DNA of 57,478 nucleotides, taken from assembly GCA_938003985.1 (NCBI GenBank), contig CALKWZ010000056.1, positions 1 through 57,478 of the forward strand. The letters are read 5' to 3'. The position numbers were made by a program, and so were the translations under genes. The stretch comes from an uncultured Verrucomicrobiota bacterium (GTDB taxonomy: Bacteria; Verrucomicrobiota; Kiritimatiellia; CAIQIC01; Lenti-01). Positions 1 through 7,512 of the stretch are shown here, piece after piece (the first letter of the stretch is position 1; the number at the start of each line of letters is the position of its first letter). The notes beneath the pieces were generated by a model. The model worked only from the letters and a program-made list of their open reading frames with translations. It was not told where the DNA came from and made no database searches.

Positions 1-950
1 GCGGGTTCGGCGCCTTCGCAGGTCAGGTCGGCCAGGCGGGCCGGGAAGTCGCGGAAGATCCGCCGGATTTCGGCGGGGCCGGCGCCGGCGGCGAAGGCGA
101 GGCCGGCGGCGAGGGCGGGTCCGGCCTTGGTGGCGAGCCCGCATTTTTCAGAGAGCCGGTCGTGCTGGGCGCTGAGATGGACCTGCGCGAGGAGGGCGAA
201 CACGACGGCCGGCAGGATCGCCTCGCCTTGTTCGGCATACAGCCGCCGGAAGGGCAGGCCGATGAAGATGCCCTGGTTGCCGGACCCGGTGAGGGTCATG
301 ACGGGATGGGCATAGCCCGCCATGCGGCCGGCCACGCGCCGGGCAAGCTGGGTTTCAGGCGAAAAACCTTTTTCGGCAGGTACCTGGCGGAGCAGGAAAT
401 CGCGCGCGAGAGCTTCGAGTTGCGGATCGCGGGCGCGAGCCAGTTTGAACAGGTCGGCGAGCGTCGGCGGCGGAGGCAGGGGCTTTTCGCGCGGCGTGCG
501 GTCGGCGCCGAACACGACGAGCTTTTCGATGCGGTCGTGGCGGCCGGCGAGCGTGACGCCGGTGCGGAGGCCGGGAATCTGGGCGTGGACGAAGAGCCCG
601 CGCCGCCGGACGGGAACGATCTTCAGCCAGACCGGATTCTTCAGGAAGGCGCGGGCGCGGCGGAGATCGAAATCGGCGAAAATGTTGAGGCCGTCCGCGC
701 GGGAAGCGAGACCGGCCGCGGCGGCGGCGAGGATGCCGCGCGTCTTCAGGCGCGGCACGACGGCGGTGGAGGCGTTGCGGAACGTGTCCGACGACAGGCG
801 CAGTTCGACGCGGAACGCGGCGGGGGTCGGCCGTTGCGGCAGGTGGCGGGCGAGGGTGCGGAGCGCGTAGCCGATGGCGGCAGGCTCGGTGCAGCCGACG
901 ACCTGGACGATTTCGCCTTGCAGGAGACGGAGGGCTTCGCGGGGGGTCAT
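1..950 (-). CDS. cyuA: L-cysteine desulfidase, CyuA/CdsB (UPF0597) family, 3' end cut off
   Basis: Oxygen-sensitive [4Fe-4S] enzymes of this family split L-cysteine into pyruvate, ammonia and sulfide in the cytoplasm. The 316 visible residues show the family signature GCTEPAAIGYA near residue 20, SGNQGIFIGLP near 222, KCGLATKAGP near 270 and LTCEGAEP near 311. Cys20, Cys270 and Cys311 match the spacing of the three cluster-binding cysteines known in archaeal cysteine desulfidase. Family members are about 400-430 residues, so roughly the last quarter lies outside the window. The ATG overlaps the TGA of the DUF134 gene (ATGA), so the two are translationally coupled. The L-serine dehydratase fold is related, but the GCTEP and GNQG motifs favour this family. 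Confidence 0.85.
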   Translation of the reverse strand, partial: MTPREALRLLQGEIVQVVGCTEPAAIGYALRTLARHLPQRPTPAAFRVELRLSSDTFRNASTAVVPRLKTRGILAAAAAGLASRADGLNIFADFDLRRARAFLKNPVWLKIVPVRRRGLFVHAQIPGLRTGVTLAGRHDRIEKLVVFGADRTPREKPLPPPPTLADLFKLARARDPQLEALARDFLLRQVPAEKGFSPETQLARRVAGRMAGYAHPVMTLTGSGNQGIFIGLPFRRLYAEQGEAILPAVVFALLAQVHLSAQHDRLSEKCGLATKAGPALAAGLAFAAGAGPAEIRRIFRDFPARLADLTCEGAEP

Positions 951-1303
951 GATGGTTTTCCTTTGCGCTGGCGGCAGGGGCAATCGCGGGGGCAGACGCC
1001 GGCGCGGCCGGGGCCGGACCGAACGGGGCCGCCGCCGAAACGCAGGCACTTGCCGTGGATGAGCGCGTCGGCGATCTTGCGCCGGGCGGATTCGAGGATG
1101 CGGGCGTAGGCGGAGCGGGAAACGGCCATTTTCGGCGCGGCCTGCTCCTGGTAGAGGCCGTTGAGGTCGGCCAGGCGGACGGCTTCCAGCTCGTCGAGGG
1201 TCAAGGCGGTTTCCTCGAGTTCGACGCGGGGAATGCCGGCGGGTTTGAAACAAACGACGCGGGGCACGAAGCCGATCGTGCGGGTCTGGACGGGTCTGGA
1301 CAT
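947..1303 (-). CDS. DUF134 (UPF0251) DNA-binding protein
   Basis: A 118-residue protein of the DUF134 family, small predicted transcription regulators with a sigma-70 region 4-like helix-turn-helix. It shows the family opening (MSRPVQTRTIGFVP), the stretch LTLDELEAVRLADL and the helix-turn-helix region around KMAVSRSAYARILESARRK. The C-terminus carries a Cys cluster (GVCPRDCPCRQ), which suggests metal or iron-sulfur binding. An in-frame ATG lies 12 nt upstream, but it falls inside the -10 element, so I chose the start seven nt downstream of that element. DUF134 genes often sit beside NifX-like genes, as here. A role in controlling the flanking cysteine and NifX-like genes is inferred. Confidence 0.85.
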   Translation of the reverse strand: MSRPVQTRTIGFVPRVVCFKPAGIPRVELEETALTLDELEAVRLADLNGLYQEQAAPKMAVSRSAYARILESARRKIADALIHGKCLRFGGGPVRSGPGRAGVCPRDCPCRQRKGKPS

Positions 1304-1310
1304 GCATGTG

Positions 1311-1339
1311 AACATATACCCGCAACGCCGGCGCGTCAA
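1311..1339 (-). promoter_or_regulatory. Probable leaderless promoter of the DUF134-cyuA operon
   Basis: Read on the minus strand: TTGACG, 17 nt, TATGTT, then only 7 nt (CACATGC) to the ATG. The predicted transcript therefore begins at or next to the start codon, with no room for a Shine-Dalgarno site. The arsR promoter near 10.3 kb has the same layout. Confidence 0.5.
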
Positions 1340-1351
1340 CGCCGCGCCGGC

Positions 1352-1380
1352 TTGACAAGCCGCCATAATGGGTATATGCC
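1352..1380 (+). promoter_or_regulatory. Probable promoter of the NifX-like gene
   Basis: TTGACA followed after 17 nt by TATGCC, or after 15 nt by TATATG. It lies back to back with the DUF134 promoter. The -10 region sits in an imperfect palindrome, ATGGGTATATGCCCAT (1368-1383), which could be an operator. A GAGGAG ribosome site precedes the ATG at 1408. Confidence 0.45.
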
Positions 1381-1407
1381 CATAACAAAACCGTACGAGG
1401 AGCGAAC

Positions 1408-1797
1408 ATGAAAGTCTGCCTGCCGATTTCGAAGAACCTGGGCCTGGACAGCCCGGTGCACGGCCATTTCGGGTCCGCGCCCGGATTCCTCGCCGTGGAT
1501 ACCGAGACCCTGGCCGCGGAGGCCATTCTCAACGCGAATCTCAACCACGTCCACGGCGGCTGCAGCCCCGTGAAGGCGCTGGCCGGATACCGGCCGGACG
1601 CCGTGCTGGTGGGCGGCCTGGGCGCCGGCGCCTTGGCCGGCTTGCGTCAGATGGGCATCCGGGTGTATCTGGTCCAACCCGGCACGGCGGCCGAGGCCGT
1701 GGAGCAGTTCAAGGCCGGCCAGTTGCGGGAACTGGTGGACGTCGCGACCTGCGGCGGCCATGCGCACGGCGCGGACGGCTGCGGACATCACGGCTAA
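1408..1797 (+). CDS. NifB/NifX-family iron-molybdenum cofactor-binding-like protein
   Basis: A 129-residue dinitrogenase iron-molybdenum cofactor biosynthesis fold (NifX/NafY/NifB C-terminal domain), opening MKVCLPISKNLGLDSPVHGHFG. That His-Gly-His-Phe-Gly stretch is typical of the stand-alone members found in many non-fixing anaerobes. The final 15 residues (CGGHAHGADGCGHHG) form a Cys/His tail fit for a metal or a cluster. No nif genes are in the window, so nitrogen fixation should not be inferred. The neighbouring DUF134 gene is a common partner. Start supported by GAGGAG. Confidence 0.85.
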   Translation: MKVCLPISKNLGLDSPVHGHFGSAPGFLAVDTETLAAEAILNANLNHVHGGCSPVKALAGYRPDAVLVGGLGAGALAGLRQMGIRVYLVQPGTAAEAVEQFKAGQLRELVDVATCGGHAHGADGCGHHG

Positions 1798-1866
1798 GCG
1801 CGATTCTTCCCGATTCGATCCGGAAATCGGCTTTTCTTTCCGGCGCGCCGGGAGGATGGTTCCACC

Positions 1867-2301
1867 ATGACGTCACGCGAACTGTTCGAACAAGGCTGGA
1901 ATTGCGCCCAAGCCGTTTTTCTTTCCCATGCGGCGGAGTTCGGCCTCGCGCCGGAGCTGGCCCGGCGTCTGGCCGCGCCGCTGGGCGGCGGGCTGGGCGG
2001 CTTGCGCCGCACCTGCGGGGCCGTGACGGCGCTGGGCCTGCTGGCGGGTCTGCGCCGGGGAGACTACGATCCCAACGATTTGGAGGCCAAGACGGAGTTC
2101 TACGCGTTGATCCAGAAACTCGACGCCGAATTCGCGGCCGAGTTCGGCACCAGCCAGTGCGCCCGGTTGCTGGCCGATGCGGGTTGCGCGGCGCCCGCCG
2201 CGCCTTCCGCCCGCGGCGCGGAATACTACGCCGTCCGTCCGTGCGCGCGTTGCATCGATTTCGCCGACCGGCTGTACGCGCGGCATTTGGCGCGGGCATG
2301 A
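1867..2301 (+). CDS. C_GCAxxG_C_C family protein
   Basis: A 144-residue member of the C_GCAxxG_C_C family, small redox-type proteins with conserved cysteines and no settled function. Visible family cysteines are WNCAQAVF near residue 17, RTCGAVTALG near 50 and a C-terminal set including RPCARCIDF. The usual GCA glycine is replaced by Asn in the first motif (NCAQ). GGGAGG six nt upstream supports the start. It follows the NifX-like gene by 69 nt and probably shares its transcript. It converges on the thioredoxin operon, with the shared terminator immediately downstream. Confidence 0.8.
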   Translation: MTSRELFEQGWNCAQAVFLSHAAEFGLAPELARRLAAPLGGGLGGLRRTCGAVTALGLLAGLRRGDYDPNDLEAKTEFYALIQKLDAEFAAEFGTSQCARLLADAGCAAPAAPSARGAEYYAVRPCARCIDFADRLYARHLARA

Positions 2302-2305
2302 AAAA

Positions 2306-2331
2306 GCCGTCCGGCGCAAGGGCCGGACGGC
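2306..2331 (-). terminator. Rho-independent terminator of the efflux/thioredoxin operon
   Basis: A perfect 10-bp stem GCCGTCCGGC / GCCGGACGGC with a 6-nt loop. On the minus strand it is followed by five T. It sits 22 nt past the thioredoxin stop codon and overlaps the end of the convergent C_GCAxxG_C_C gene. Confidence 0.85.
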
Positions 2332-2352
2332 GTGGGCGCACTCCGCGCGCGG

Positions 2353-2670
2353 CTACTTCGCGGCTTCGAGGGCGGCGATCAGGGTCGGCGCCTGTTGGAC
2401 GCCGACGAACTGCTTCAGGGGCTTGCCGTCCTTGAAGACGATCAGGGTGGGGATGCTCTGGACGCCGAACTTGGCGGCGACGGCGCCGGCATCGTCGACG
2501 TTGACTTTGGCGATCTTGGCGCCGGCGACCTTGCCGACGACCTGTTCGAGGATCGGGGTCTGCATGCGGCACGGGCCGCACCAGGGCGCCCAGAAGTCCA
2601 CCAGGACGGTCCCGGATTGGATTTCGGCGGCGAAGTTGCTTTCGTTGAGTTCGAGGATTCCTGCGCTCAT
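2353..2670 (-). CDS. trxA: Thioredoxin
   Basis: Small thiol-disulfide reductase with the WCGPC active site at residues 29-33, preceded by VLVDFWAP and followed by the cis-proline loop SIPTLIVFKDG. Length (105 aa) is normal for cytosolic thioredoxin. AAAGGA nine nt upstream supports this start. The frame stays open upstream to an ATG at 2763 that overlaps the DUF2892 stop codon (ATGA). That longer form would add 31 residues beginning MKKGVVFILGVAAAAALV, a credible membrane anchor. It is the last gene of the efflux operon and probably recycles the peroxiredoxin encoded two genes upstream. Confidence 0.9.
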   Translation of the reverse strand: MSAGILELNESNFAAEIQSGTVLVDFWAPWCGPCRMQTPILEQVVGKVAGAKIAKVNVDDAGAVAAKFGVQSIPTLIVFKDGKPLKQFVGVQQAPTLIAALEAAK

Positions 2671-2759
2671 GGATGGGTTCCTTTCGGTTGCGGGTTTTTC
2701 TAAAACGTGGACCAGCGCCGCCGCGGCGGCGACGCCGAGGATGAAAACGACGCCCTTTT

Positions 2760-2972
2760 TCATTTGGCGGAGCAGCTGGAGGAGCCGTCTTTCAGCCCGA
2801 GCTTGCGGAAGAGGGCGGCCGGCGGGCAGAAACCGGTGAAGGCCGACTGGATGAGCTGGACGCCGACGAAGGCGGTGAGCAGCAGCCACCAGGGGCTGAC
2901 GAAAACAACCAAGGCGACCGAGATCAGCACCATCGTGCCGGCGAAGATCCGAACTCCGTTTTCCACTGTCAT
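2760..2972 (-). CDS. DUF2892 (YgaP-type) inner-membrane protein
   Basis: A 70-residue protein opening MTVENGVRIFAGTMVL, with two hydrophobic helices, the second ending in FTGFCPPAALFRKLG. This matches the DUF2892 membrane domain that is fused to rhodanese in YgaP. Such domains often occur with sulfur-transfer or thioredoxin genes. AAGGAA lies upstream of the ATG. Its stop overlaps a possible upstream start of the thioredoxin gene. Its single Cys after FTGF and one near the C-terminus could take part in thiol chemistry, which is inference. Confidence 0.85.
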   Translation of the reverse strand: MTVENGVRIFAGTMVLISVALVVFVSPWWLLLTAFVGVQLIQSAFTGFCPPAALFRKLGLKDGSSSCSAK

Positions 2973-3048
2973 GGGACGTTTCCTTTCCGTGCCGCGCCCG
3001 GCTCCCCGGGGCCGAACGGCGGCCCGCGGGGAGGGAGGGCGGAGCGAT

Positions 3049-3765
3049 TTACTTCTTCTTGAGGACGGTCGCGAGGACCTTTTCCTTGTCCAATTTGCGG
3101 GAGCAGAAGAACCAGTCCTGGCAGACCATGTCTTCCTTGCCTTCCATGCGGTTCTTGGCGGCGCCGCAGGAGCCGGCGGGACCGATGATGACGTCGTCGC
3201 CCGGGCGCCAGTCGGCCGGGGTGGCGACGCCGAACGCATCGGCGGTCTGCAGGGCGATCAGCGCGCGGTAGATCTCGTCGAAGTTCCGGCCGAGGCTCAG
3301 CGGATAGTAGATCATGGCGCGGACGACGCCCTTCGGATCGACGTAGAACACGGCGCGGACGGCCTTGGTGGAGGCTTCGCCGGGCTGGATCATGCCGTAG
3401 GCTTTGGCGACGCTCATCGTGATGTCTTCGATCAGGGGGAAGGTCACTTCGACGTCCTTGTGGCCGCGGTAGCTGATTTTTTCCTTGATGGTGCGGAGCC
3501 AGGCGATGTGGCTGTAGAGACCATCGACGGAGAGGCCGACGAGCTTGCAGTTGGCTTCGGCGAACTGCTTTTCCATGGCGGCGAAGGTAATGAACTCCGT
3601 GGTGCACACCGGCGTGAAGTCCGCCGGGTGGCTGAAGAGAATCACCCAACTGCCTTCATACTGCTTGGGAAAGTCGATTTCGCCTTGGGTCGTGACGGCC
3701 TTGAAGGCCGGAGCCTTGTCGCCGATGCGCGGCAGGGAGGCGGGGGCTGCGTTTGGCTGTTCCAT
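3049..3765 (-). CDS. Peroxiredoxin, Prx6/1-Cys type
   Basis: AhpC/TSA-superfamily peroxidase of 238 residues that reduces hydrogen peroxide and organic peroxides. The peroxidatic cysteine lies in ADFTPVCTTEF near residue 54. The long C-terminal region and the stretch SLSVDG-like LVGLSVDGLYSHIAWL mark the Prx6 group. Extra C-terminal cysteines (GSCGAAKN and MVCQDWFFC) suggest a resolving cysteine, as in archaeal Prx6 enzymes. GAGGAG precedes the start. The thioredoxin gene downstream is the likely electron donor. Confidence 0.9.
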   Translation of the reverse strand: MEQPNAAPASLPRIGDKAPAFKAVTTQGEIDFPKQYEGSWVILFSHPADFTPVCTTEFITFAAMEKQFAEANCKLVGLSVDGLYSHIAWLRTIKEKISYRGHKDVEVTFPLIEDITMSVAKAYGMIQPGEASTKAVRAVFYVDPKGVVRAMIYYPLSLGRNFDEIYRALIALQTADAFGVATPADWRPGDDVIIGPAGSCGAAKNRMEGKEDMVCQDWFFCSRKLDKEKVLATVLKKK

Positions 3766-3782
3766 GATGTACTCCTCTTGAG

Positions 3783-3803
3783 GGTTCAGGGTTCGGGGTT
3801 CAG
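3783..3803. repeat. Tandem heptamer repeat, GGTTCAG class (3 units)
   Basis: Three adjacent 7-nt units (GGTTCAG, GGTTCGG, GGTTCAG) in the 49-nt gap between the DUF6132-like and peroxiredoxin genes. Same class as the loci near 15.8 and 16.0 kb. Confidence 0.7.
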
Positions 3804-3814
3804 TTCGACGTGGG

Positions 3815-3985
3815 TCAGCGCCCGGAGGCGCCGATGGCGCCTACGATACCCCACACCAGCATGGACGTCCACGGACTGGCGGTAATGGGGCAGGTGCCGG
3901 TCTTGCAGCCGACGAAGCGGTACATCGCGTAGCCGATGGCCGCGCCGACGACGGCGCCGAGAATGGATTTCAGGATGGGGTTCAT
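3815..3985 (-). CDS. Small membrane protein, DUF6132-like
   Basis: A 56-residue protein opening MNPILKSILGAVVGAAIGYA, with two hydrophobic segments around the motif VGCKTGTCPITASP. The motif and length match DUF6132-type proteins, which have no known function. The CxxxxC pair could bind a metal or act as a redox pair; this is inference. AGGAACTCC precedes the ATG. The gene sits inside the efflux operon, 12 nt after the PII-like gene, so co-expression is near certain. Family naming is from memory of the motif. Confidence 0.7.
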   Translation of the reverse strand: MNPILKSILGAVVGAAIGYAMYRFVGCKTGTCPITASPWTSMLVWGIVGAIGASGR

Positions 3986-3997
3986 GGAGTTCCTTTC

Positions 3998-4288
3998 CTA
4001 GAAGATGGATTCGACGGGCAGGGCGAAGAGGCGGAGGCCTTCGCCGGCCAGGAGGCTGGCCTGGTATTCCTTCAGCGCCTGGACGAGTTCGTTCTTCTTG
4101 CCGGCGGATACGACGGTGAAGATCAGGACGGACTGGCCGGGGAAGACGTGGGTGCCCAGATGCTTGCCCGTCTTGCCTTCGCCGAGCACGTGGGGGATTT
4201 CGCTGTAGGAATGCACCTCGTGCTTGGCGATCAGCGCGCGGACTTCTTCCTGGCGGGGTTCGGGACAGACGATCATCAGCATTTTCAT
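3998..4288 (-). CDS. PII-like transporter-associated protein (PG0541 type)
   Basis: A 96-residue protein opening MKMLMIVCPEPRQEEVRALI, with a ferredoxin-like PII fold pattern. It resembles the PG0541-family proteins encoded next to RND pumps in Bacteroidota and related groups. A flexible T-loop-like stretch (SEIPHVLGEGKTGKHLGTH) occupies the middle. The gene begins 3 nt after the RND pump gene, and its GGAGGG ribosome site lies inside the pump's 3' end. A regulatory contact with the pump is inferred from this pairing. Confidence 0.75.
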   Translation of the reverse strand: MKMLMIVCPEPRQEEVRALIAKHEVHSYSEIPHVLGEGKTGKHLGTHVFPGQSVLIFTVVSAGKKNELVQALKEYQASLLAGEGLRLFALPVESIF

Positions 4289-4291
4289 GGA

Positions 4292-7200
4292 TCAACCCTC
4301 CGGGACGGGCTTGTTTTGGTAGAGGAGGCCGTAGGCGACGGGCACGACGACCAGGGTGAAGGCGGTGGAGACGAACAGGCCGAAGATGATCGACCAGGCC
4401 AGGCCGCTGAAGATGGGATCGAAGGTGATCGGCCACGCGCCGAGCAGGGTGGTGCCGGCGGTCAGGAAGATCGGCCGGAAGCGCACCGCGCCGGCCTCGA
4501 TGATGGCGTCGCGCAGCGGCTTGCCGCGGGCGGCTTCGCTGCGGATGAAGTCGATCAGGATGATGGCGTTGCGCTGCACGATGCCGCCGAGCGCGATCAT
4601 CCCGATCATGGCGGTGGCGGTGAAGAACACCGGATCCGCGTAGCCGCCGACCGTCTTGCCCATCAGGCCGTTGAGCAGCCAGAAACCGGGCATGATGCCG
4701 ATCATGGTCAGCGGAATGGACAGCATGATGACGATCGGCAGCAGGTAGGAGCCGGTTTCGTAGACGAGCAGGACGTAGATGGCCAGCAGCGCGGCGGAGA
4801 AGGCGATGCCGAGGTCGCGGAAGACGTCGACGGTGATCTTCCATTCGCCTTCGCCGGTCCAGACGGCGCGGATGCCGGCGGGCAGCGGATCCTTTTCCAG
4901 GGCGGCCTGCTGGGCGAGCACGGCGTAGGCCGGACCGCGGCCGGCCATTTCGGCGGTGACGAACACGACGCGCTCCAGGTTCTTGTGGATGATCGTGCGG
5001 TCGACGACGTCTTCCTCGAAGCGGCCGAGTTCGCCGAGCGGCACGCTCTGGCCCATGCGGCCCTTGACCATGACGGTCTTGAGGCGTTCGGGATCGGAGC
5101 GTTTCTCGCGCGGCAGGCGCAGGACGATGGGCAGTTCGTTCTGCTCGTAGGGGGCGTGGACGACGCCGGCGGGCATGCCGGCCAACGCGATGCGCATCGT
5201 GCCGACGACATCCTCCGTCGAGATGCCGTTGAGGCCGGCCTTCTCGCGGTCCACGCGGAAGACCAGCTTCTGCTGGTTGGCCTCGGCGGTGGTATCGGCC
5301 TCGACGACGCCCTCTTCATCGGCGATGCGGGCGCGGAGGGCTTCCGCGGCGGCGACCAGTTCGGAGTAGGGCTGGTCGGGGCGGCCGTAGACTTCGGCGA
5401 CGACGGTGGCCATGACGGGCGGCCCGGGCGGGACTTCCACGAGGCGCAGCAGCGCGCCGGCCTTGGCGCCGATGGCTTCGACGTCGTCGCGGATGCGCAG
5501 GGCGATGGCGTGGCTGCTCATCTCGCGCCGCTGGCGCGGCAGGAGGTTGACGCGGACGTCGGCCAGGTGCGGCGCCTGGCGCAGGTAGTACTTGCGCACG
5601 AGGCCGTTGAAATCCATCGGCGAGCCCTCGCCGACGGTGGAAACGAAGTTCACGACTTCGGGAACGGTCTGGAGATAGTCCTCGATTTCGCGCACGACGG
5701 CGTCGGTGGCTTCGAGCGTGGCGCCTTCGGGCAGGTCCACGACGATCTGCAGTTCGTTCTTGTTGTCGAACGGCAGCATCTTGAGGGGTACGCGGCCGGA
5801 GAGGGCGAGGAAGACGGCGAAGCCGAACAGGCCGGCCACGACCAGCAGCAGGCCGCCGCTGCGGCCGCGGGAGGAGACGAACGGCGCCATGATGCGGCGG
5901 TAGATCCGATACGTGCCGGTCGCGGTCACGTCGTAGGCGGCGACTTCGGCCGGGGCTTCCTTGAGCAGCTTGCTGGAGACCCACGGCGTGATGGCGAGGG
6001 CGACGAGCAGGGAACTGAGCATCGTCAGCGGCACGTTGAGGGCCATCGGGGCCATGTAGGGGCCCATCATGCCGGTGATGAAGAACATCGGAATGAACGA
6101 CGCGATGATCGAAAGCGTCGCCAGCAGGATGGGCGGCATGACTTCTTCCATGGCGAGGGCCACGGCCTGCAGGCGCGGATATTTCTTCATCGAGAGGAAG
6201 CGCGAGATGTTTTCCACGCCGACGATGGGGTTGTCCACGAGGAGCCCCAGCGCCAGGATCAGCGCGAAGAGCGTCACGCGGTTGATCGTGTAGCCGAAAA
6301 GGAAGTTGAACAGCAGCGTGATCGAATAGGTGATGGGGATCGCCAAACCGACGATGAGGCCTTCGCGCCAGCCCATGGTCAGCGCGATGAGGCCGACGAC
6401 GGTCAGCAGGCCCATGGCGAGGTTCAGGACGAGGTCGTTGACTTTCTCGTTGGCGGTGGCGCCGTAGTTGCGGACGATCGTGGCTTCGACGCCTTCCGGC
6501 AGGAGGTCCGCGCGCAGTTCGGCCAGCAGGGCTTCGACCTGCCGGGCGACGGTCACGGCGTTGCTGCCCTTCTTCTTGGCGACGGCGACGGTGACGGCCG
6601 GAGCGGCTTCGCCGGGCGCAAGGCCGCCCGCGTCCGCCGCGGCTACGGCGGCGGGGCCCGCGCCGAAACGGGCGTAGGTGTTCAGCTCGTCGGAGCCGTC
6701 TTGGACGTCGGCGACGTCGCGCAGGTAGACGGGGCGGTTCTGGTGCACGCCGACCATCAGGTTGCGGACTTCGTCGGCGTTCTGGAGGAACGGGCCGGTT
6801 TCGACGGGGATTTCGCGGTCGGCCTGGGCGAACGAGCCGCTGGCGGACTGGACGTTGGCCATCTTCAGCGCGCCGGCGACTTCCATGGGGGAGAGCCCGT
6901 AGGCCGCCAGGCGTTCGACGTCGAGATAGACGTGGACGACGCGCTTCTGGCCGCCGTGGAGGCTGATCTTGGCGCTGTCGGGGATGCGCTGCAGCTTGTT
7001 CGCGACGACTTCGGCGATCCGGTACAGCTCGTGCGTGTCATGTTCGCGGGAATGCAGGGCGACGTTCACGATGGGCACGTCGTCGATCTCGATCGGCTTG
7101 ACGACCCAGCCGGCGATGCCGGGCGTGGTCTGGTCGACGTTCTGGAAGATCTTGTTGTAGATCTTGATCAGGCTGTCCTCGCGGTCCTGGCCGACGAAGA

Positions 7201-7510
7201 AGCGGACGGTGACGACGGCCATGCCCGGGCGGGACATGGAGTAGACGTATTCCACGCCGTCGATCTGGTAGAGCAGCTTTTCGAGGCGGGAGGACACGAG
7301 CTGTTCGACTTCCGCGGCGGAGCTGCCGGGCATCATGACCATGACGTCGGCCAGCGGCACGACGATCTGGGGGTCTTCCTCGCGCGGCGTGATCAGCAGG
7401 GCCGCCGCGCCGACGGCGAGGCTGATGAGGATCAGCAGGATCGACAGGTTTCCCTTGAGGAAGGCCTGCAGGATCCCGGAGGTGAAGGATTGTTTGCGTT
7501 CGTCCATCAT
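4292..7510 (-). CDS. RND efflux pump inner-membrane subunit (AcrB/CusA superfamily)
   Basis: A 1072-residue proton-driven exporter of normal family length. The N-terminal helix is followed by a large periplasmic domain, and the central helix carries LALGLLVDNPIVGVENISR. In AcrB the corresponding motif has two aspartates; here the second is Asn, so proton relay rests on one Asp plus other residues. A second periplasmic domain and the C-terminal half (YVLLVYETGSYLLPIVIML, GGIVQRNAIILIDFIR) complete the duplicated fold. AGGAGGG precedes the start, 2 nt after the adaptor gene. The substrate cannot be read from sequence; the redox genes in the operon hint at thiol-active or metal compounds. Confidence 0.93.
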   Translation of the reverse strand: MMDERKQSFTSGILQAFLKGNLSILLILISLAVGAAALLITPREEDPQIVVPLADVMVMMPGSSAAEVEQLVSSRLEKLLYQIDGVEYVYSMSRPGMAVVTVRFFVGQDREDSLIKIYNKIFQNVDQTTPGIAGWVVKPIEIDDVPIVNVALHSREHDTHELYRIAEVVANKLQRIPDSAKISLHGGQKRVVHVYLDVERLAAYGLSPMEVAGALKMANVQSASGSFAQADREIPVETGPFLQNADEVRNLMVGVHQNRPVYLRDVADVQDGSDELNTYARFGAGPAAVAAADAGGLAPGEAAPAVTVAVAKKKGSNAVTVARQVEALLAELRADLLPEGVEATIVRNYGATANEKVNDLVLNLAMGLLTVVGLIALTMGWREGLIVGLAIPITYSITLLFNFLFGYTINRVTLFALILALGLLVDNPIVGVENISRFLSMKKYPRLQAVALAMEEVMPPILLATLSIIASFIPMFFITGMMGPYMAPMALNVPLTMLSSLLVALAITPWVSSKLLKEAPAEVAAYDVTATGTYRIYRRIMAPFVSSRGRSGGLLLVVAGLFGFAVFLALSGRVPLKMLPFDNKNELQIVVDLPEGATLEATDAVVREIEDYLQTVPEVVNFVSTVGEGSPMDFNGLVRKYYLRQAPHLADVRVNLLPRQRREMSSHAIALRIRDDVEAIGAKAGALLRLVEVPPGPPVMATVVAEVYGRPDQPYSELVAAAEALRARIADEEGVVEADTTAEANQQKLVFRVDREKAGLNGISTEDVVGTMRIALAGMPAGVVHAPYEQNELPIVLRLPREKRSDPERLKTVMVKGRMGQSVPLGELGRFEEDVVDRTIIHKNLERVVFVTAEMAGRGPAYAVLAQQAALEKDPLPAGIRAVWTGEGEWKITVDVFRDLGIAFSAALLAIYVLLVYETGSYLLPIVIMLSIPLTMIGIMPGFWLLNGLMGKTVGGYADPVFFTATAMIGMIALGGIVQRNAIILIDFIRSEAARGKPLRDAIIEAGAVRFRPIFLTAGTTLLGAWPITFDPIFSGLAWSIIFGLFVSTAFTLVVVPVAYGLLYQNKPVPEG

Positions 7511-7512
7511 GG

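Noticed and set aside
1408..1797. Evidence for nitrogen fixation
   Set aside because: The NifX-like fold occurs widely without nitrogenase, and no nifH, nifD or nifK is present.
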